NCBI GenBank assembly: GCA_025330725.1
Contig: JAIWND010000001.1
Location: forward strand, 744,001 to 808,000
DNA: 64,000 bases
Reading direction: 5' to 3'
Source: Chlamydoabsidia padenii
Taxonomy: Eukaryota; Mucoromycota; Mucoromycetes; Mucorales; Cunninghamellaceae
In this document: positions 1 through 12,444 of the stretch, in pieces
Layout: every line of letters begins with the position of its first letter
Numbering within the stretch: the first letter of the stretch is position 1
The notes under the pieces: model-generated
The model's database searches: none
What the model saw: the letters and a program-made list of their open reading frames with translations, nothing else
What the model was told of the DNA's origin: nothing
Program-made: the position numbers and the translations under genes

Positions 1-1081
<1,081 letters not shown>

Positions 1082-2786
1082 ACGATGGGATACAAAGATT
1101 TACCTAGCTTAGACTTAGATTCTCTTACTTTTTTAACTTGTTATCTTATTTTTACCCTTTTACTACCTACTCTATTGTTTGTTTGCTAGATTATCATTTT
1201 TTATTTGTTACACATCTTTACTTTTGCTACCATCCTCCATATAATAAAAACAATAAACCAAACTAGTACATAATGTTAACTTGAAATCACGAAGCGTATG
1301 ATTTATGCATGGGTAACTTGAATTTTTCGTCGAATAAGCGGAGGATGAAATATCAGTTAATATTATATGGGAAGTATGTGGTTTCCTTTTCTTTTTCACT
1401 TACCGTTAGCCGAAGCCCCGTACCCTTCCCTCATCCAAGAATTGACTGACAAGTTGTTGCTGTTTTTTAAAGGGGTTGGCATCCCCACGGAAAGTTGAAA
1501 AGATTTTAAAAAGCTCTTTTATATGATGTGAAAAAGAAAAAATCAGATGATCAAAACCAATGCATTGTCAAATTATAACAACCTTATACAGGACATTGGC
1601 CATCATAGTTCGCATTAATGAGATGAAGCCTAGGAAGCCACTCGGGCTAAAGTTTACCCTAATCGACGAAAAATTGAATTTACTCTTTTTGCATAAGAGC
1701 GGGGTTTACATTACAACAAAACTTGGAATCCCGATCCAGTTCGACATTATCTTGTCTTGACTCACAGGAACAAAGGTTGAGACCAAATTATCTTAACTTT
1801 GTCGCAGGATTATTTTCTGTCTTTTGAACTATGATCTCCTTTAATTGTACCATAAAAAAAAAAAAGAGTGGGTCCTACAACCTTTCGGGATTTGAATTTT
1901 TGTGGTTCGAGCTCAGGTAGGTTATTTGATGAGTACGATCGGATTCAAACCCTGCAGAGGTACCACCTTGTCATTACTCATATTTGTCGGTATCTATCAT
2001 GTCAAAGGTGAGCGGCATTACTTGAACTATCATCTGTTATAAGCCCGATCTTCTCCCACTATACTGCCTAGTGAGAGCAAAAGTATGCATTATGTATGGA
2101 CGTATGTTGCATGAATGATATCTATTATCATGATTCAAGCCCAAAATACAATTGTCTAACGCAGGATGACCATCATGTAATGTGGGTACAACCCTGGAGG
2201 TGCTGACGACAAGGATGTTTTTCCCGGGTTTTCAGTTCCTCGGATCGGAATTTGAATATGTAGATGCATTAAAGTGAGTCGAGCCAGGTGGTAAATATAC
2301 TGATGATATAAAAGACATTACTCATTCCATTATTCAAGTTTGCAAAATTTTTATAAAAGTTGCATTGTGAGATATGGGAGAAGGATTTCTCGATCGTTTA
2401 TCTACGTTTACAATTAAGCTTTTATTGTACTTGCATAGGAGTATTCGCTGTTTAAGCGCCGTACACGTCTCTTCGGTTATCTCAATAGTAGACACAATGT
2501 AATCTTTTTGTCTAATATAAATACATAAAGTGATATAGTGTATTGCAATAGGTATACATCATTCATCTATCTTTCTTTCCCCAATTACTTGGCTGATCCC
2601 TCATCCTTATATATGCGGGTTTTAAAATTAGACTCACCTAACTCTCAATCCCTCGCCCAATAAAATGCGCCTGTGCAACCTTAAATATAAGAATTGAGTT
2701 CTCGTCCTTTTTTATTGAACTTGATTCTTTTTTTCCCTCTCTTGCCTTTTTTTGTTTTGTTTTTTTGTCCTCCACCAAGAAAAAAG
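1082..2786. other. Gene-free spacer SEC23-NDT80
   Basis: About 1.7 kb with no convincing reading frame. It holds an exact CGGGATTTGAA copy (1886-1896), a CGGAATTTGAA variant (2246-2256) and GCGGGTTTTAAA (2615-2626), the last about 160 bp before the next start codon. I see no tRNA or repeat here. Confidence 0.6.
1886..1896 (+). promoter_or_regulatory. CGGGATTTGAA motif, exact copy 1
   Basis: Intergenic, about 890 bp upstream of the Ndt80-family gene. Motif discussed in findings. Confidence 0.7.
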
Positions 2787-4759
2787 ATGCAAGATAGCAG
2801 CAACTGGGCACCTTCTTCGTCGCAGGCATCAAGTTATGGTCACCCTAATTACTCTTACGCCACGAACTATGTCTCTACTCCAAACGGAAATGCGCCTTCT
2901 TCATCAACGTAAAAAAAAAAGACACTGTTGGAGGGGGGGACTGATGATGAAGTGCACTATTCTAACTCTTTTATTCATATATATTTATTTGTTTAGACTC
3001 ATGTCGTTGTCTCAACCTAATACTCCAAGACCAGAAGCAAACTTGGCTGTAACTCAAAACGAAGGCATTGATGACGATACAACTCACAAAACACGATCGG
3101 AAGGGCGCGCTTCCAGTTTCTCAACAACAAGTTTCCAAAGTACTCCTTATCCAACATCACTCACTCGTCGGCGTCGAACTGAATCCTCCATGTATGCTTA
3201 TGAAACGGGACCAAGTTTTACTCAAACAAAGCAACTATTAGATATTTGGAACATGGACCAAACTAATGGGTAAGCATAAACTACAACATATATAACCAAC
3301 TACTATGGGCTTACTAAAATTTTTATTCAACTTTTTTTTTTATATTATTTTACGTTGTGACACCAATATTAGACATCAATTGCAATTACATGTCAAGTTG
3401 GAAAGGGGCTTTTTCCGGGCAGATCAAGATTGGACATGCTATCGTCGTAACTACTTTCAAGTCAGTGCCACCTTTGATGTCCATGGTATCAGCTATCTGG
3501 TGCAAGGATCTGAAGTACCCTGTTTGGTACAATCGGAACAACGACAACTCTTTCAAGTGGATTACTTCTCTATTGGTGTCAGTGCGTGTGTCTCTGGTAG
3601 CGACAAGAAGATCGACCTAATTCAACATACTCCCAAGCGTGATAAAGGACCACAAATGATTCCTCAACCTCGGGCTCTGCGATCTGGTGGCAATCTCCAT
3701 CTTGCTCCTGTCGGCTCAAATCACAACATTGTCACTTTTGAACGTATGCAATTTAAGACTGCCACTGCTAATAATGGTAAACGTCGTGCCGCTCAACAGT
3801 ATTATGAAATAATTGTCACTCTGTATGCAAACTCATCCAATGGCTCAGCTTTTCCTGTGGCTACTTGTACTTCGGCTCCATTAGTGGTACGTGGAAGGAG
3901 TCCTGGCCATTATGCTGACTTTAATTCTCGGTATCGTGGTGTGGATCCTGCCTCTGTGAATGCGGATGCTGCCGCTGTTGCTGCCGCTACTGGTGGTGGT
4001 ATTGTTGTTGGTCACCCTGTTATTCCTGGTCATTATGGTCCTCCTCCAGCTCTCGGTCCTCTTCCCCCTCAAGCATCTGGTATGAACGATCGGTATCATC
4101 AGGGTCCTTCTCGTTTTATGAGCCTTCCAACTTCTCCTACACACGATTTTGGGTCTTATCAAGCATACGCTCCTTCTTTTTATCCACCTATCATGCCTCC
4201 TCCACCTTCTACGACTATTGGATCATCGATATCTTCATCATCATCATCTGGTACTCGAATTGGCTACCCTGAATCTGATTATGTCATCTCATCATCGCCA
4301 TATGCACATGCTCAACCACAACATTCTCACCATCAACATCAACAACAACAGCAGGGCTATTGTCCACCATCACAAACAACACCAATCACTTCACCTACTG
4401 AAGATAATTATGCAAGCATCAGCTCTTCTGCTCCTTCTTCTCGACAAACTGTGGTTTATGGTGATCAAACATTCAAACCACCAGTACTCTCTCCTCCTGA
4501 TGCCAAATCAAATGTAATTCATCATCCATCATCGACACCCCAACCACACCCACCTTATTATCCGGATCAATACCATCACCATCAGCACCAACCACCATCT
4601 TCATCTTCTGCGTCACCCTATGTGGGCTCTTCTTCTTCGTACTCTTCTTATGCTGATAGTAACAATACCACTACAACACCAACAAAACTGCAACATCCTT
4701 ATGCTTCTTCCACTATGGACAAATCCTCCTCGGCGGACGCTGGTCGCCCCACTAAATGA
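2787..4759 (+). CDS. Ndt80/PhoG-family transcription factor
   Basis: Three exons (2787-2908, 2997-3269, 3373-4759) give 593 residues. After a Ser/Tyr/Pro-rich leader, residues about 133-312 match the Ndt80/PhoG DNA-binding fold: HQLQLHVK, DWTCYRRNYFQVSATF, LIQHTPKRDKGPQ, TFERMQFKTATANNGKRRAA and the hallmark VVRGRSPGHYADF. The rest (about 280 residues) is a low-complexity Ser/Pro/His/Gln tail typical of fungal activators. Family members (Ndt80, Vib-1, XprG) bind MSE-like sites and act in meiosis, nutrient response or secreted protease control; which role applies here cannot be read from sequence. The start at 2787 is the only ATG giving the leader in frame after a pyrimidine-rich 5' region. 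Family call is firm; orthology to a named member is not. Confidence 0.92.
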
Positions 4760-5799
4760 TAGTAAAATGTATCACACTTTTTAGTTTACTTTAGTTTAGT
4801 TTATCTCCTCTCCTTTTTATCTCACCTGTTTTTATTATTTGTCACTTTCCCCCTTCTTCTTACTTTATACTACCATAGCTTATGATCTATTACTGTTGCT
4901 GTTTTTTTTCCAATCAAATATTTTGTACTCTTATACTCCTATTATTACTTTATTATTATTATTATTATTATTATTTGTATCTCTCCTTTAGTTGGATATC
5001 ATTTAATAAACAATCTCCATCTTGGATTACTTGAACAAAACTGGTCCCTGCTTCTTTTGTGATACAGTGATTGAAATCCCGCTTATACTTCCAGTACAAT
5101 GGCTCGGGGTTCACATTGATAATTACACTGTCACTTTTTCTCTCCCATCAATGCATCCACTTGATACATAAAAAATTTTTTTTTATTCGAGCTGGTAATG
5201 ATCTGAATGGGATCTACAAGATAGTTTGACATTTATCGGGATTTGAAATTACATCTAATGCACTATTCTTTCTGTTGCATGATTACAGTCTTCTTTGGAA
5301 ACACCATTGAGAAAACCCATCTCGTTATAAACACGGTGTTTAAAATTAGGGTGGTCCGAGCAACTATCACAAACAAAAGTGGGTCTCTAGAAATAGCTCA
5401 CAGCCTCATGTTCCCATTGACAAGGGCTGTTCATTACTGACCACATACTGATATTTCAAATTCCGCCGACAAAGGAAAGAAAAGTGAAAGTCATACGCTT
5501 CTCATAACCGGAATTACCCATTCAAGGGACACCCATACCTTTTGTAAAAATACTGAAACAAAGCATACGGGGGACAAAGGTAAACAATATGTTATAGTAA
5601 TCATCATATGGATAGGCGCCGCCTGTATCTTACCACGAGCTCAAATGAAAAAATAAATAAAAACTTTGCATGTGATCTTTCCCTCTTCAGAGGGCGGGAC
5701 TCAAAATAAAGGACTCAAAATTTCATTTTTCCCTTCTTTTTTTTTTTTTTTCTTCTTTCTCCCCTTCTTTCATCCTTCCCTTTATTAAAACTATAAACA
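4760..5799. other. Spacer with clustered motif copies
   Basis: About 1 kb without a credible gene. It has an ATT microsatellite (about 4950-4975) and an unusually dense set of motif relatives: TTGAAATCCCGC (5071-5082), exact CGGGATTTGAA (5237-5247), TTCAAATTCCG (5455-5465) and GGCGGGACTCAAAA (about 5692-5705) just before the DGAT1 start. Confidence 0.6.
5237..5247 (+). promoter_or_regulatory. CGGGATTTGAA motif, exact copy 2
   Basis: Intergenic, about 550 bp before DGAT1; TTCAAATTCCG at 5455-5465 and a looser copy at 5071-5082 are close. Confidence 0.7.
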
Positions 5800-7527
5800 A
5801 TGTCTACTGTCCACCGCAGGTCGGCAAAAGTGGTAACAGATAGTGAAGATGACCAATCTGATCCTAGGCAACGACGGGATTTACGATTTACAAGCCGGCG
5901 CGTCTCCACCATCAATGAAGAAAAACCTGACGATAAGAAGAAAAAGGCGGCCACGGTCACTCCATTTGGTCCTCATCATACTATCCCTATCCATACTATA
6001 AGCAAGGCATCCGTATTATCCAAAGAAGCTCCACCTGAAAACTATAGTGGCTTCATTCGACTAGGCAGTAAGTCATTGGCGGAGGGAGGGGGGGTTGAAA
6101 ATTAGAAGCTTTACTCATTGTTACTCTTTTTTTTTGGGGGGGGGTATTGTGAATAGTGCTTGTACTTGGTGCTAGTAACATACGATTGATGATTGAAAAT
6201 TACATGAAATACGGTCTGATGATTCGTCTTCCACACAGCTATATTCCCTCTCAAGACTATGGGTTGTTTGCTCTCGCTTGGCTTAGTGTGCCTCTCAGCC
6301 TGGTGGTTTCTTTTATTGTGGAATATGGAATGAAAAAACTCGCCACTCAAGCACAAAATGCCAAACCTGACTTTTTGAAGAAACTTGCCGTGGTGGAAAA
6401 GGTTGCGTTTTTTACTCATGTGGGTCACCTAGTCTTCCTGCTATCCTTTTCCAGCTACATTGTTTATAACCATATATATCATCCTTTAGGTAAATATGGT
6501 CAACAAAAAAAAAAGGTGGGGGGGGAACGGATTGAATTTGTTGTATTAACTCTTCATATGTATACATAGTTGGATCTGCTGTTTTGATTATCTGTTTGAT
6601 CACATTCTTGAAACTGACCTCTTACTGTTTGGTGAATGGTGAACTCCGGGAACGATTTGTGAATGGAAAAAATGACGAATTCTACGACGAAGATGCGGCC
6701 TATCCCAATAACATCAAGGTGACCAATCTGCTCTACTTCTTTTTTGCGCCAACTTTGTGTTACCAACCATCCTATCCTCGCACACCAACCTTCCGACTCA
6801 CCTTCTTCATGAAACGTGTTGCCGAACTAGTGGTATGTCTAGTGATGATGCATGTTTTAATGGAACAATACGCCAAACCGACCTTGGCCAACTCGTTAAA
6901 AGCCCTGGAAGAAAAGAACTATGTGGTGATCGTGGAACGGGTATTGAAATTATCAACAACAGCGGTGGTTATCTGGTTGCTCATGTTTTACGCTCTTTTC
7001 CACGCCTATCTCAATGCTCTCAGTGAACTCTTGCGGTTTGGGGATCGTACTTTTTACTTGGCCTGGTGGAATTCGGGTAACTTGGCGACTTACTGGCGGT
7101 TATGGAATCGTCCTGTCTATCTCTTCTTCAAGCGACATGTTTACCTGCCTAGTGTCCAACGTGGTTTACCTCCTTATGTTGGTCAATTACTCGTTTTCTT
7201 TGTCTCTGCTGTCTTGCATGAATTCATGGTGGGTATTCCGACTCATTCTGTTAATGGTGGTGCCTTCTTTGGTATGCTCGGTCAAATTCCTTTGATTGCT
7301 ATCACCAAGCCATTGGAAAAGTGGAGGGGGAAAGAAAGTGCGTTAGGAAATACTATCTTTTGGTAAGTCAATAATAACTTGTTTAATGATATGGATGGAT
7401 TATTAATATTGATAATTGGTCTCTTTTATATAATAGGATCGTATTTTGTGTGGTTGGTCAACCCACAATTGCTCTCATGTATTACTACCAATGGACTATC
7501 ACCCACAAACATATTGAAATGCCATAA
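5800..7527 (+). CDS. DGAT1: Diacylglycerol O-acyltransferase 1 (MBOAT family)
   Basis: Four exons (5800-6067, 6157-6489, 6570-7362, 7437-7527) encode 494 residues. DGAT1 makes triacylglycerol from diacylglycerol and acyl-CoA in the ER membrane. Features seen: a basic, disordered N-terminus of about 80 residues; the plant/animal DGAT1-like entry NYSGFIRLGMLVLGASNIRLMIENYMKYG (first helix); repeated hydrophobic helices; YPNNIKVTNLLYFFFAPTLCYQ; FGDRTFYLAWWN; and VSAVLHEFMVGIP, which carries the MBOAT active-site His. Length and order suit DGAT1 better than the sterol acyltransferases ARE1/2. One oddity: the usual FYxDWWN motif reads FYLAWWN, with Ala for Asp. carRP follows in tandem 519 bp downstream. 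AATAAATAAA lies shortly after the stop. Confidence 0.9.
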
Positions 7528-8046
7528 CTTTATCTTTTTTTAACTCTACTCATATATCCCACCCCCCTGATCTGCTTTTTTTTTTTTTAACTCTCTTATT
7601 CCATCATCTATTACTGTATTAGTAACTTTTTATTACATCAACCAATAAATAAAAGTCTCTTCACAAAATCATACTAAATGTTTTTTTTATATAAAGTCGC
7701 TGAATTTGACTCATATCATATGTATGCAAATCACTTGATGCCCATTTTCTTTCTTTTTGTCCTGCAAAGACCCCCCCTAGATTCATCTGCCAATAAATTT
7801 TGCACAATTCAAACGCCGCCGATTTTATAGGAGGGGTGATCGCAATAACGCACACCTCTCTCTCTTTTCTTTCAAGAAAGAAAACACATTTCTTTGTCTT
7901 TTATTGTCCTGTTATGGTGCATCTTCTCACTCCTTAATCAACACAAGGAAGTCAACTCTGGTGGGAACAGTCGGAGCTTTATATAAAAAGTCGTTATCCA
8001 CCCACTTTTTACTTTATTCGACATCTGTATACTACTATTATCCAAC
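7528..8046. other. Spacer DGAT1-carRP
   Basis: 519 bp with no gene. The 5' part has polyadenylation-like AATAAATAAA (about 7645-7655). The 3' part is pyrimidine-rich and should contain the carRP promoter. A TATATAAAAAG box lies about 60 bp before the carRP ATG. I see no divergent carB gene here. Confidence 0.6.
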
Positions 8047-8482
8047 ATGCTGACCTACATGGAAGTACACCTTTACTACACTTTACCTGTGCTGTATCTT
8101 TTACTGGTACTTTTACGACCTTTATATAATGACCAAGATCGACTTAAATACATCTTTCTTTGTGGAATGGCCATCTTAACAGGGACTTGTTGGGATAATT
8201 ATGTCGCCTATTATCGTGCCTGGTGGTATTGTCCGACATCTGTAACACTGGTGATTGGCTACGTGCCTCTGGAGGGATGCATGTCTTATGCTGTCTTGAC
8301 TTTGATAACGGTGTCCTTTACAAACTTGGTGATGCGGTGGCACCTTCCTGCTCTTCATTTACTGCCTTGGTCTTCAAGATTCCATTCCATATGTATTCGA
8401 TTCATTCCTATGGTGGCTCTTATGGCTCTTGCTATCAAATCTTGGGTAAGTATATCTTGGATACTAGAGAAGGATGTACTAA

Positions 8483-8518
<36 letters not shown>

Positions 8519-9865
8519 TTTGTAGCTATTCCAGAGAAACCTTTGTTTTATGGCGCTTGTATTCTCTGTTATACCTGTCCAGCTCTGGCATTTCTATGGT
8601 TTGGATCTGGTGAATATATATGTCGTCGTTGGAAAGGGGTGTTGATCTCGATCATCATACCTACTGTTTATTTATGCTGGGTGGACAAGATGACTATTGA
8701 TGCGGGCATTAGGCGTATCTCTGAACGATCAAGTACTCGATATATGGTGGTAACAAGTTTACCTGTGGAAGAAAGCATGCTTGTTTTATTAGTCAATATG
8801 GTCTTGGTGTTTGCTAGTTGTGCTATCGATCGTGCTTATACGGTGGTCCATCTCTACCGGGGATCTCAGGAATCGTCCTGGTGGTACTCAGCGATCAATC
8901 TTGTCCAGGCCTTTTGTTTGTCGGATCAGCAACTGGATTCTCAGCTTTTGGATGACCTGCGATTGACATGGCGTATCCTAAAAGACTGTTCGGCTTCCTT
9001 CCATACTGCCTCGGCTGTCTTTTCACCTAATGCTCGACAGGATCTCGGGGTGCTTTATGCTTTTTGCCGTGTGACCGATGACTTGGCCGACAATGAACAG
9101 ATACCGGTAACCGTGCGTAAACAACAATTGGAAGTGGTACGCCTGTTTGTCATTGATCTCTTTACACAGAAATCGAATTGCACTTTGGACATGGACTGGG
9201 CGGTGTATGGTAAACATCTTCCTGACGAATGCTTGGCTGCTTTCCGAAGCTTTGTACGCCTAAGGCATATGCTTCAAGTGGAGGCGGTACTGGAATTATT
9301 GGATGGGTATACTTGGGACTTGGAACGACGACAGGTGGTGACTGATTCTGACCTGATTCGATACTCTGAATGTGTGGCCAGCAGCGTGGGTGAAATGTGT
9401 ACTCGGATTCTCATGAACAACAATAGCGATGGGTTGGCTTGGACAATTGATCGTGCGCGGGATATGGGTCTGGTCTTACAGTTCACCAACATTGCTCGGG
9501 ATATCGTTACTGACAGCCAACAACTCGGACGGTGCTATCTTCCAACTACCTGGTTAAAAGACAATGAAATATACTTGATCAAGACTGGTCGTGCTCGACA
9601 ACTCGGTGATCGTCGTCTGAAAGATCTTTCTCTGCGATTGGTGCACGCTGCCGACAGTATCAACCTCAGTGCTCGGCGGGGTATTCACAGACTACCTTTA
9701 CATAGTCAAGGAGGTGTACGAGCGGCATGCGCAGTCTACTGTGCGATTGGGAAGGCTTTGAAGAATGAACAAGATGGATACCCTACCCGCGCTCATGTAA
9801 AAGGATATAAAAGGGCCTGGATCGCTTTCCAAAGCGTATACAACATATCATTCTCAACAAAATGA
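8047..9865 (+). CDS. carRP: Bifunctional lycopene cyclase/phytoene synthase
   Basis: Two exons (8047-8445, 8519-9865; 581 residues) separated by an intron with a TA microsatellite. The N-terminal half (about 1-240) is a multi-helix lycopene cyclase domain; the C-terminal half (about 265-581) is a squalene/phytoene-synthase fold with the Asp-rich motifs CRVTDDLADNE (about residues 320-324) and NIARDIVTDSQQLGRCYLP. Together they make phytoene from GGPP and cyclise lycopene to beta-carotene; desaturation needs CarB, which is not in this window. The second cyclase repeat keeps LPVEES (about 215-218). The first reads VPLEGC (about 73-78), where relatives usually have PLEE. This fused architecture is specific to fungi, and the length suits Mucorales CarRP/CarRA. 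Confidence 0.95.
8482..8514. repeat. TA microsatellite in the carRP intron
   Basis: An uninterrupted run of alternating T and A of about 33 bp occupies much of the 73-bp intron and ends at the acceptor tatatcag. It is likely length-variable between strains. Confidence 0.85.
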
Positions 9866-10369
9866 TCCACCAATCAAATCACTTGCTGTAGGTTTAGAAT
9901 ATTAGATAATGGTTAGTCACTAGGATTAGTCTCTCTTTTTTGTTTTTGTCATTTTTATAACCCTCTCCTTTTTTTTTTTTTTTTTTTACTACCCTTTACT
10001 TTTATGATATAAACTAATAAACAAATGTATTTGACTCTTTTAAAATAATGTTTGGTTAATGATGGTCAGTACGTACTTGCAGATGACTGGAGGTGAAACT
10101 TAGCCACTGTACCACACGTATGCCTATCACTTGCCTTTTATCCCCGGTGAAAGTCTGGAAAATATTTTAGGTTGATATTCCATCGTTTCTAATTTTTCCA
10201 AAAAAGTACGTATAATGTATCGGTATTTGAATTACCAAGGATCGAAATGATTCCAAGGAAGCAGGGGAAAGCGGGGAAAGAAAAAAACCACTCTTTTAGG
10301 TAAGTATAAAATAACCTATTTATCAAGCTTTTCCTTTTCTCTTTCTTCTCTTTTCCCATTCGCTTCGAA
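9866..10369. other. Spacer after carRP
   Basis: About 500 bp with no gene. It has a T tract (about 9969-9988), an AATAAA-like site near 10016 and a motif variant CGGTATTTGAA at 10221-10231, about 140 bp before the next start. Confidence 0.55.
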
Positions 10370-11116
10370 ATGAAGTTACCATCTATTCACACTTTACTCA
10401 ACCCATCACCGCCAAACTATGAACACCATCAGGAATTACCATCAGTGACTATTCAACCACCTTCACCTTCACTTTTAAATAGCGGCACCTCACCTATAGC
10501 TTCACCAGCTCTGTCATCTACGAAATCACCTTCTATCAGCTCCATGGGTTCTATATCACCCATGACAATGAACCTGTCGGATTTCCCTCCTATTCATGGT
10601 GACGATCCACCTCGACGCCTACTAGTCCACCCAACAACACATCAACCACACACATCGTATAAGAGGCCCCAGGGTGATATTGATCTTCCACCTTCAATTG
10701 TTGTCACATCATCGACAGATCAACAAAGACTTGAACCACCCGCACCACCTCCTTGTACTCAAATCCTCATCTCACCAACTACCGGCCAACCTATCCTTAA
10801 AAGACGACGAGGACGACCACCTACTCGATCACCAGGTTATGATGAGGGAGGATGGACGTTTGTATCGCCAACTGTCTGGAATGTCTCTTCTTCTTCTTCT
10901 TCTTCTTCTTCTTCCTCAAGCAATAATGATACCAAACAAGATGGAATGACCGATGCGATGTCTGCTTTTACTAGTGCAAATATGGACACCGTTTTACCGA
11001 TGCCGAAGAAGAAACGTGGGCGAAAACCAAAACATCACTTCCAGGGCAACTCTTGTTTTGTTTGGAAAGAAATACCGCCAACAGCAACAACAACAAAAAC
11101 ACATCCCTTGGATTGA
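10370..11116 (+). CDS. AT-hook protein, probable transcription regulator
   Basis: A single open frame of 248 residues starting at MKLPSIHTLLNPSPP. Most of it is Ser/Pro/Thr-rich and looks disordered. Two AT-hook motifs are clear: LKRRRGRPPTRSP in the middle and PKKKRGRKPKHHFQGN near the C-terminus. AT-hooks bind the minor groove of AT-rich DNA, so a nuclear role in chromatin or transcription is likely. A Ser run encoded by a TCT repeat (about 10884-10915) separates the hooks. The hook-adjacent NSCFVWKEI is the only other ordered-looking stretch. I recognise no catalytic domain and no specific orthologue. The LPSIHTLL start resembles short N-terminal motifs in some fungal transcription factors, but that is weak evidence. 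Confidence 0.75.
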   Translation: MKLPSIHTLLNPSPPNYEHHQELPSVTIQPPSPSLLNSGTSPIASPALSSTKSPSISSMGSISPMTMNLSDFPPIHGDDPPRRLLVHPTTHQPHTSYKRPQGDIDLPPSIVVTSSTDQQRLEPPAPPPCTQILISPTTGQPILKRRRGRPPTRSPGYDEGGWTFVSPTVWNVSSSSSSSSSSSSNNDTKQDGMTDAMSAFTSANMDTVLPMPKKKRGRKPKHHFQGNSCFVWKEIPPTATTTKTHPLD

Positions 11117-11273
11117 AAACTGGATTCCTACACCATTTGTATATTCGTAGATTAGGCTTGTTAAAGATACCTTCCCTTGGCGGGATTTAAATAAAACTAA
11201 TTTTTTTTTTATTAAGAAAATCCTTTTGTCTCTTGTCTTCCTTCCTTCCTTTTTTTTTTTTTACAAATCACTG

Positions 11274-12314
11274 ATGCGACCTTTTACATTCTTGTCTCGT
11301 CGACTTTATTCAACAAAGGCCGTACGATTGGCTTTCGACAAGTATCCAGCTAAAACCAATGTCGGTCAACAAACGAAACCTCCTTTAATCATTTGCCACG
11401 GTCTTTTTGGCTCGAAACAAAACTGGGCGTCTCTCTGTCGGGCGGCTGCTCAACGAATCCAACGTGATATATATGCTCTGGTAAGAAGAAGAAAACAGTG
11501 GTAACAAGTATTTGTACTAATCGTGTATAACAAGGTAGGATTTGCGAAATCACGGTGAAAGTCCTCATGTCGCTAACCATGATTTTGATGCCATGGCCAA
11601 AGACTTACTATACTTTATGGATGAACATCAACTGGATCGACCTATACTAATGGGCCATTCCATGTAAGTAAACATTGTATGTCCATGTCGATGGGTTGAT
11701 ACTAATCATGTTATAAAGGGGCGGGAAAGCAGTGATGGCAGCTGCACTTCAACAACCTGAAAAAATCAGCAAACTCATCTCCGTCGATATGCCACCAGTC
11801 CCTCTACAACTCTCACAAGGATTCGTTCGGTATATTGAAGGTATGCAACAAGTCGATCAAGCGCAATGCACCAAACAATCACAAGCAGACGCCATTCTCC
11901 AATCTTATGAATCAAATCCTGGTATTCGGATGTTTTTGTTAACCAACCTCAAACGACAACAACCCGACAATAATACTCTCTCTTTTCGACTACCCCTGAC
12001 TATTCTCGCCAACTCCTTGAACAACATCGGTCAATTCTCGGCTCAAGGTGTTTATTCTGGTCCTACTCTTTTTATTGCTGGTGGTAAAAGTCCTTATTAT
12101 CAACCCTTTTTGGACAAGGCTACTACCATCAGATCCCTATTCCCTCACTATGATTTGAAGGTGGTACAGGGTGCTGGGCATTGGGGTAAGTCAACACAAA
12201 ACTAACCTGATTCCATCATACTCACTTTTCTTCTTCTTCTTCTTCTTGATAGTGCATGCCGAAAAACCTGACCAGGTCTTACAATTGATCACATCGTTTT
12301 GTCAAGAAGATTAA
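11274..12314 (+). CDS. ABHD11/Imo32-like mitochondrial alpha/beta hydrolase
   Basis: Four exons (11274-11480, 11539-11663, 11719-12185, 12253-12314) give 286 residues. The N-terminus MRPFTFLSRRLYSTKA is Arg/Ser-rich without acids, as in mitochondrial targeting peptides. Core motifs follow the ABHD11 family: PPLIICHGLFGSKQNW (oxyanion strand), DLRNHGESPHVANHDFDAMA, the nucleophile elbow GHSMGGK (Ser about 110) and the late GAGHWVHAEKP with the catalytic His (about 265). The GHSM^GG elbow is itself split by an intron. Relatives are mitochondrial hydrolases reported to protect lipoylated 2-oxoglutarate dehydrogenase; the substrate here cannot be inferred. The ATG at 11274 is preferred because it begins the presequence. 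A CGGGATTTAAA motif variant (11181-11191) sits about 90 bp upstream. Confidence 0.9.
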
Positions 12315-12444
12315 AATAGAATGAATTATAATATAATAAATTCAAATTAGAATAGTTAATTAACCTAATAAAATTATATATCTTGAATCAAGTGATACAG
12401 GACAGAAGTGGTTTTTATTAAAGGGATCGACACATAGGCGGGGT

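Noticed and set aside
1930..1970. tRNA-like sequence (GGATTCAAACC) near 1938-1970
   Set aside because: The would-be T-arm is mispaired, and no acceptor stem, anticodon arm or A box can be folded around it. It looks like a coincidental variant of the intergenic motif.
8047..10369. A carotenoid cluster (carB or a light-regulatory gene) around carRP
   Set aside because: Both flanking genes are clearly DGAT1 and an AT-hook protein; no phytoene-dehydrogenase-like sequence is present on either strand.
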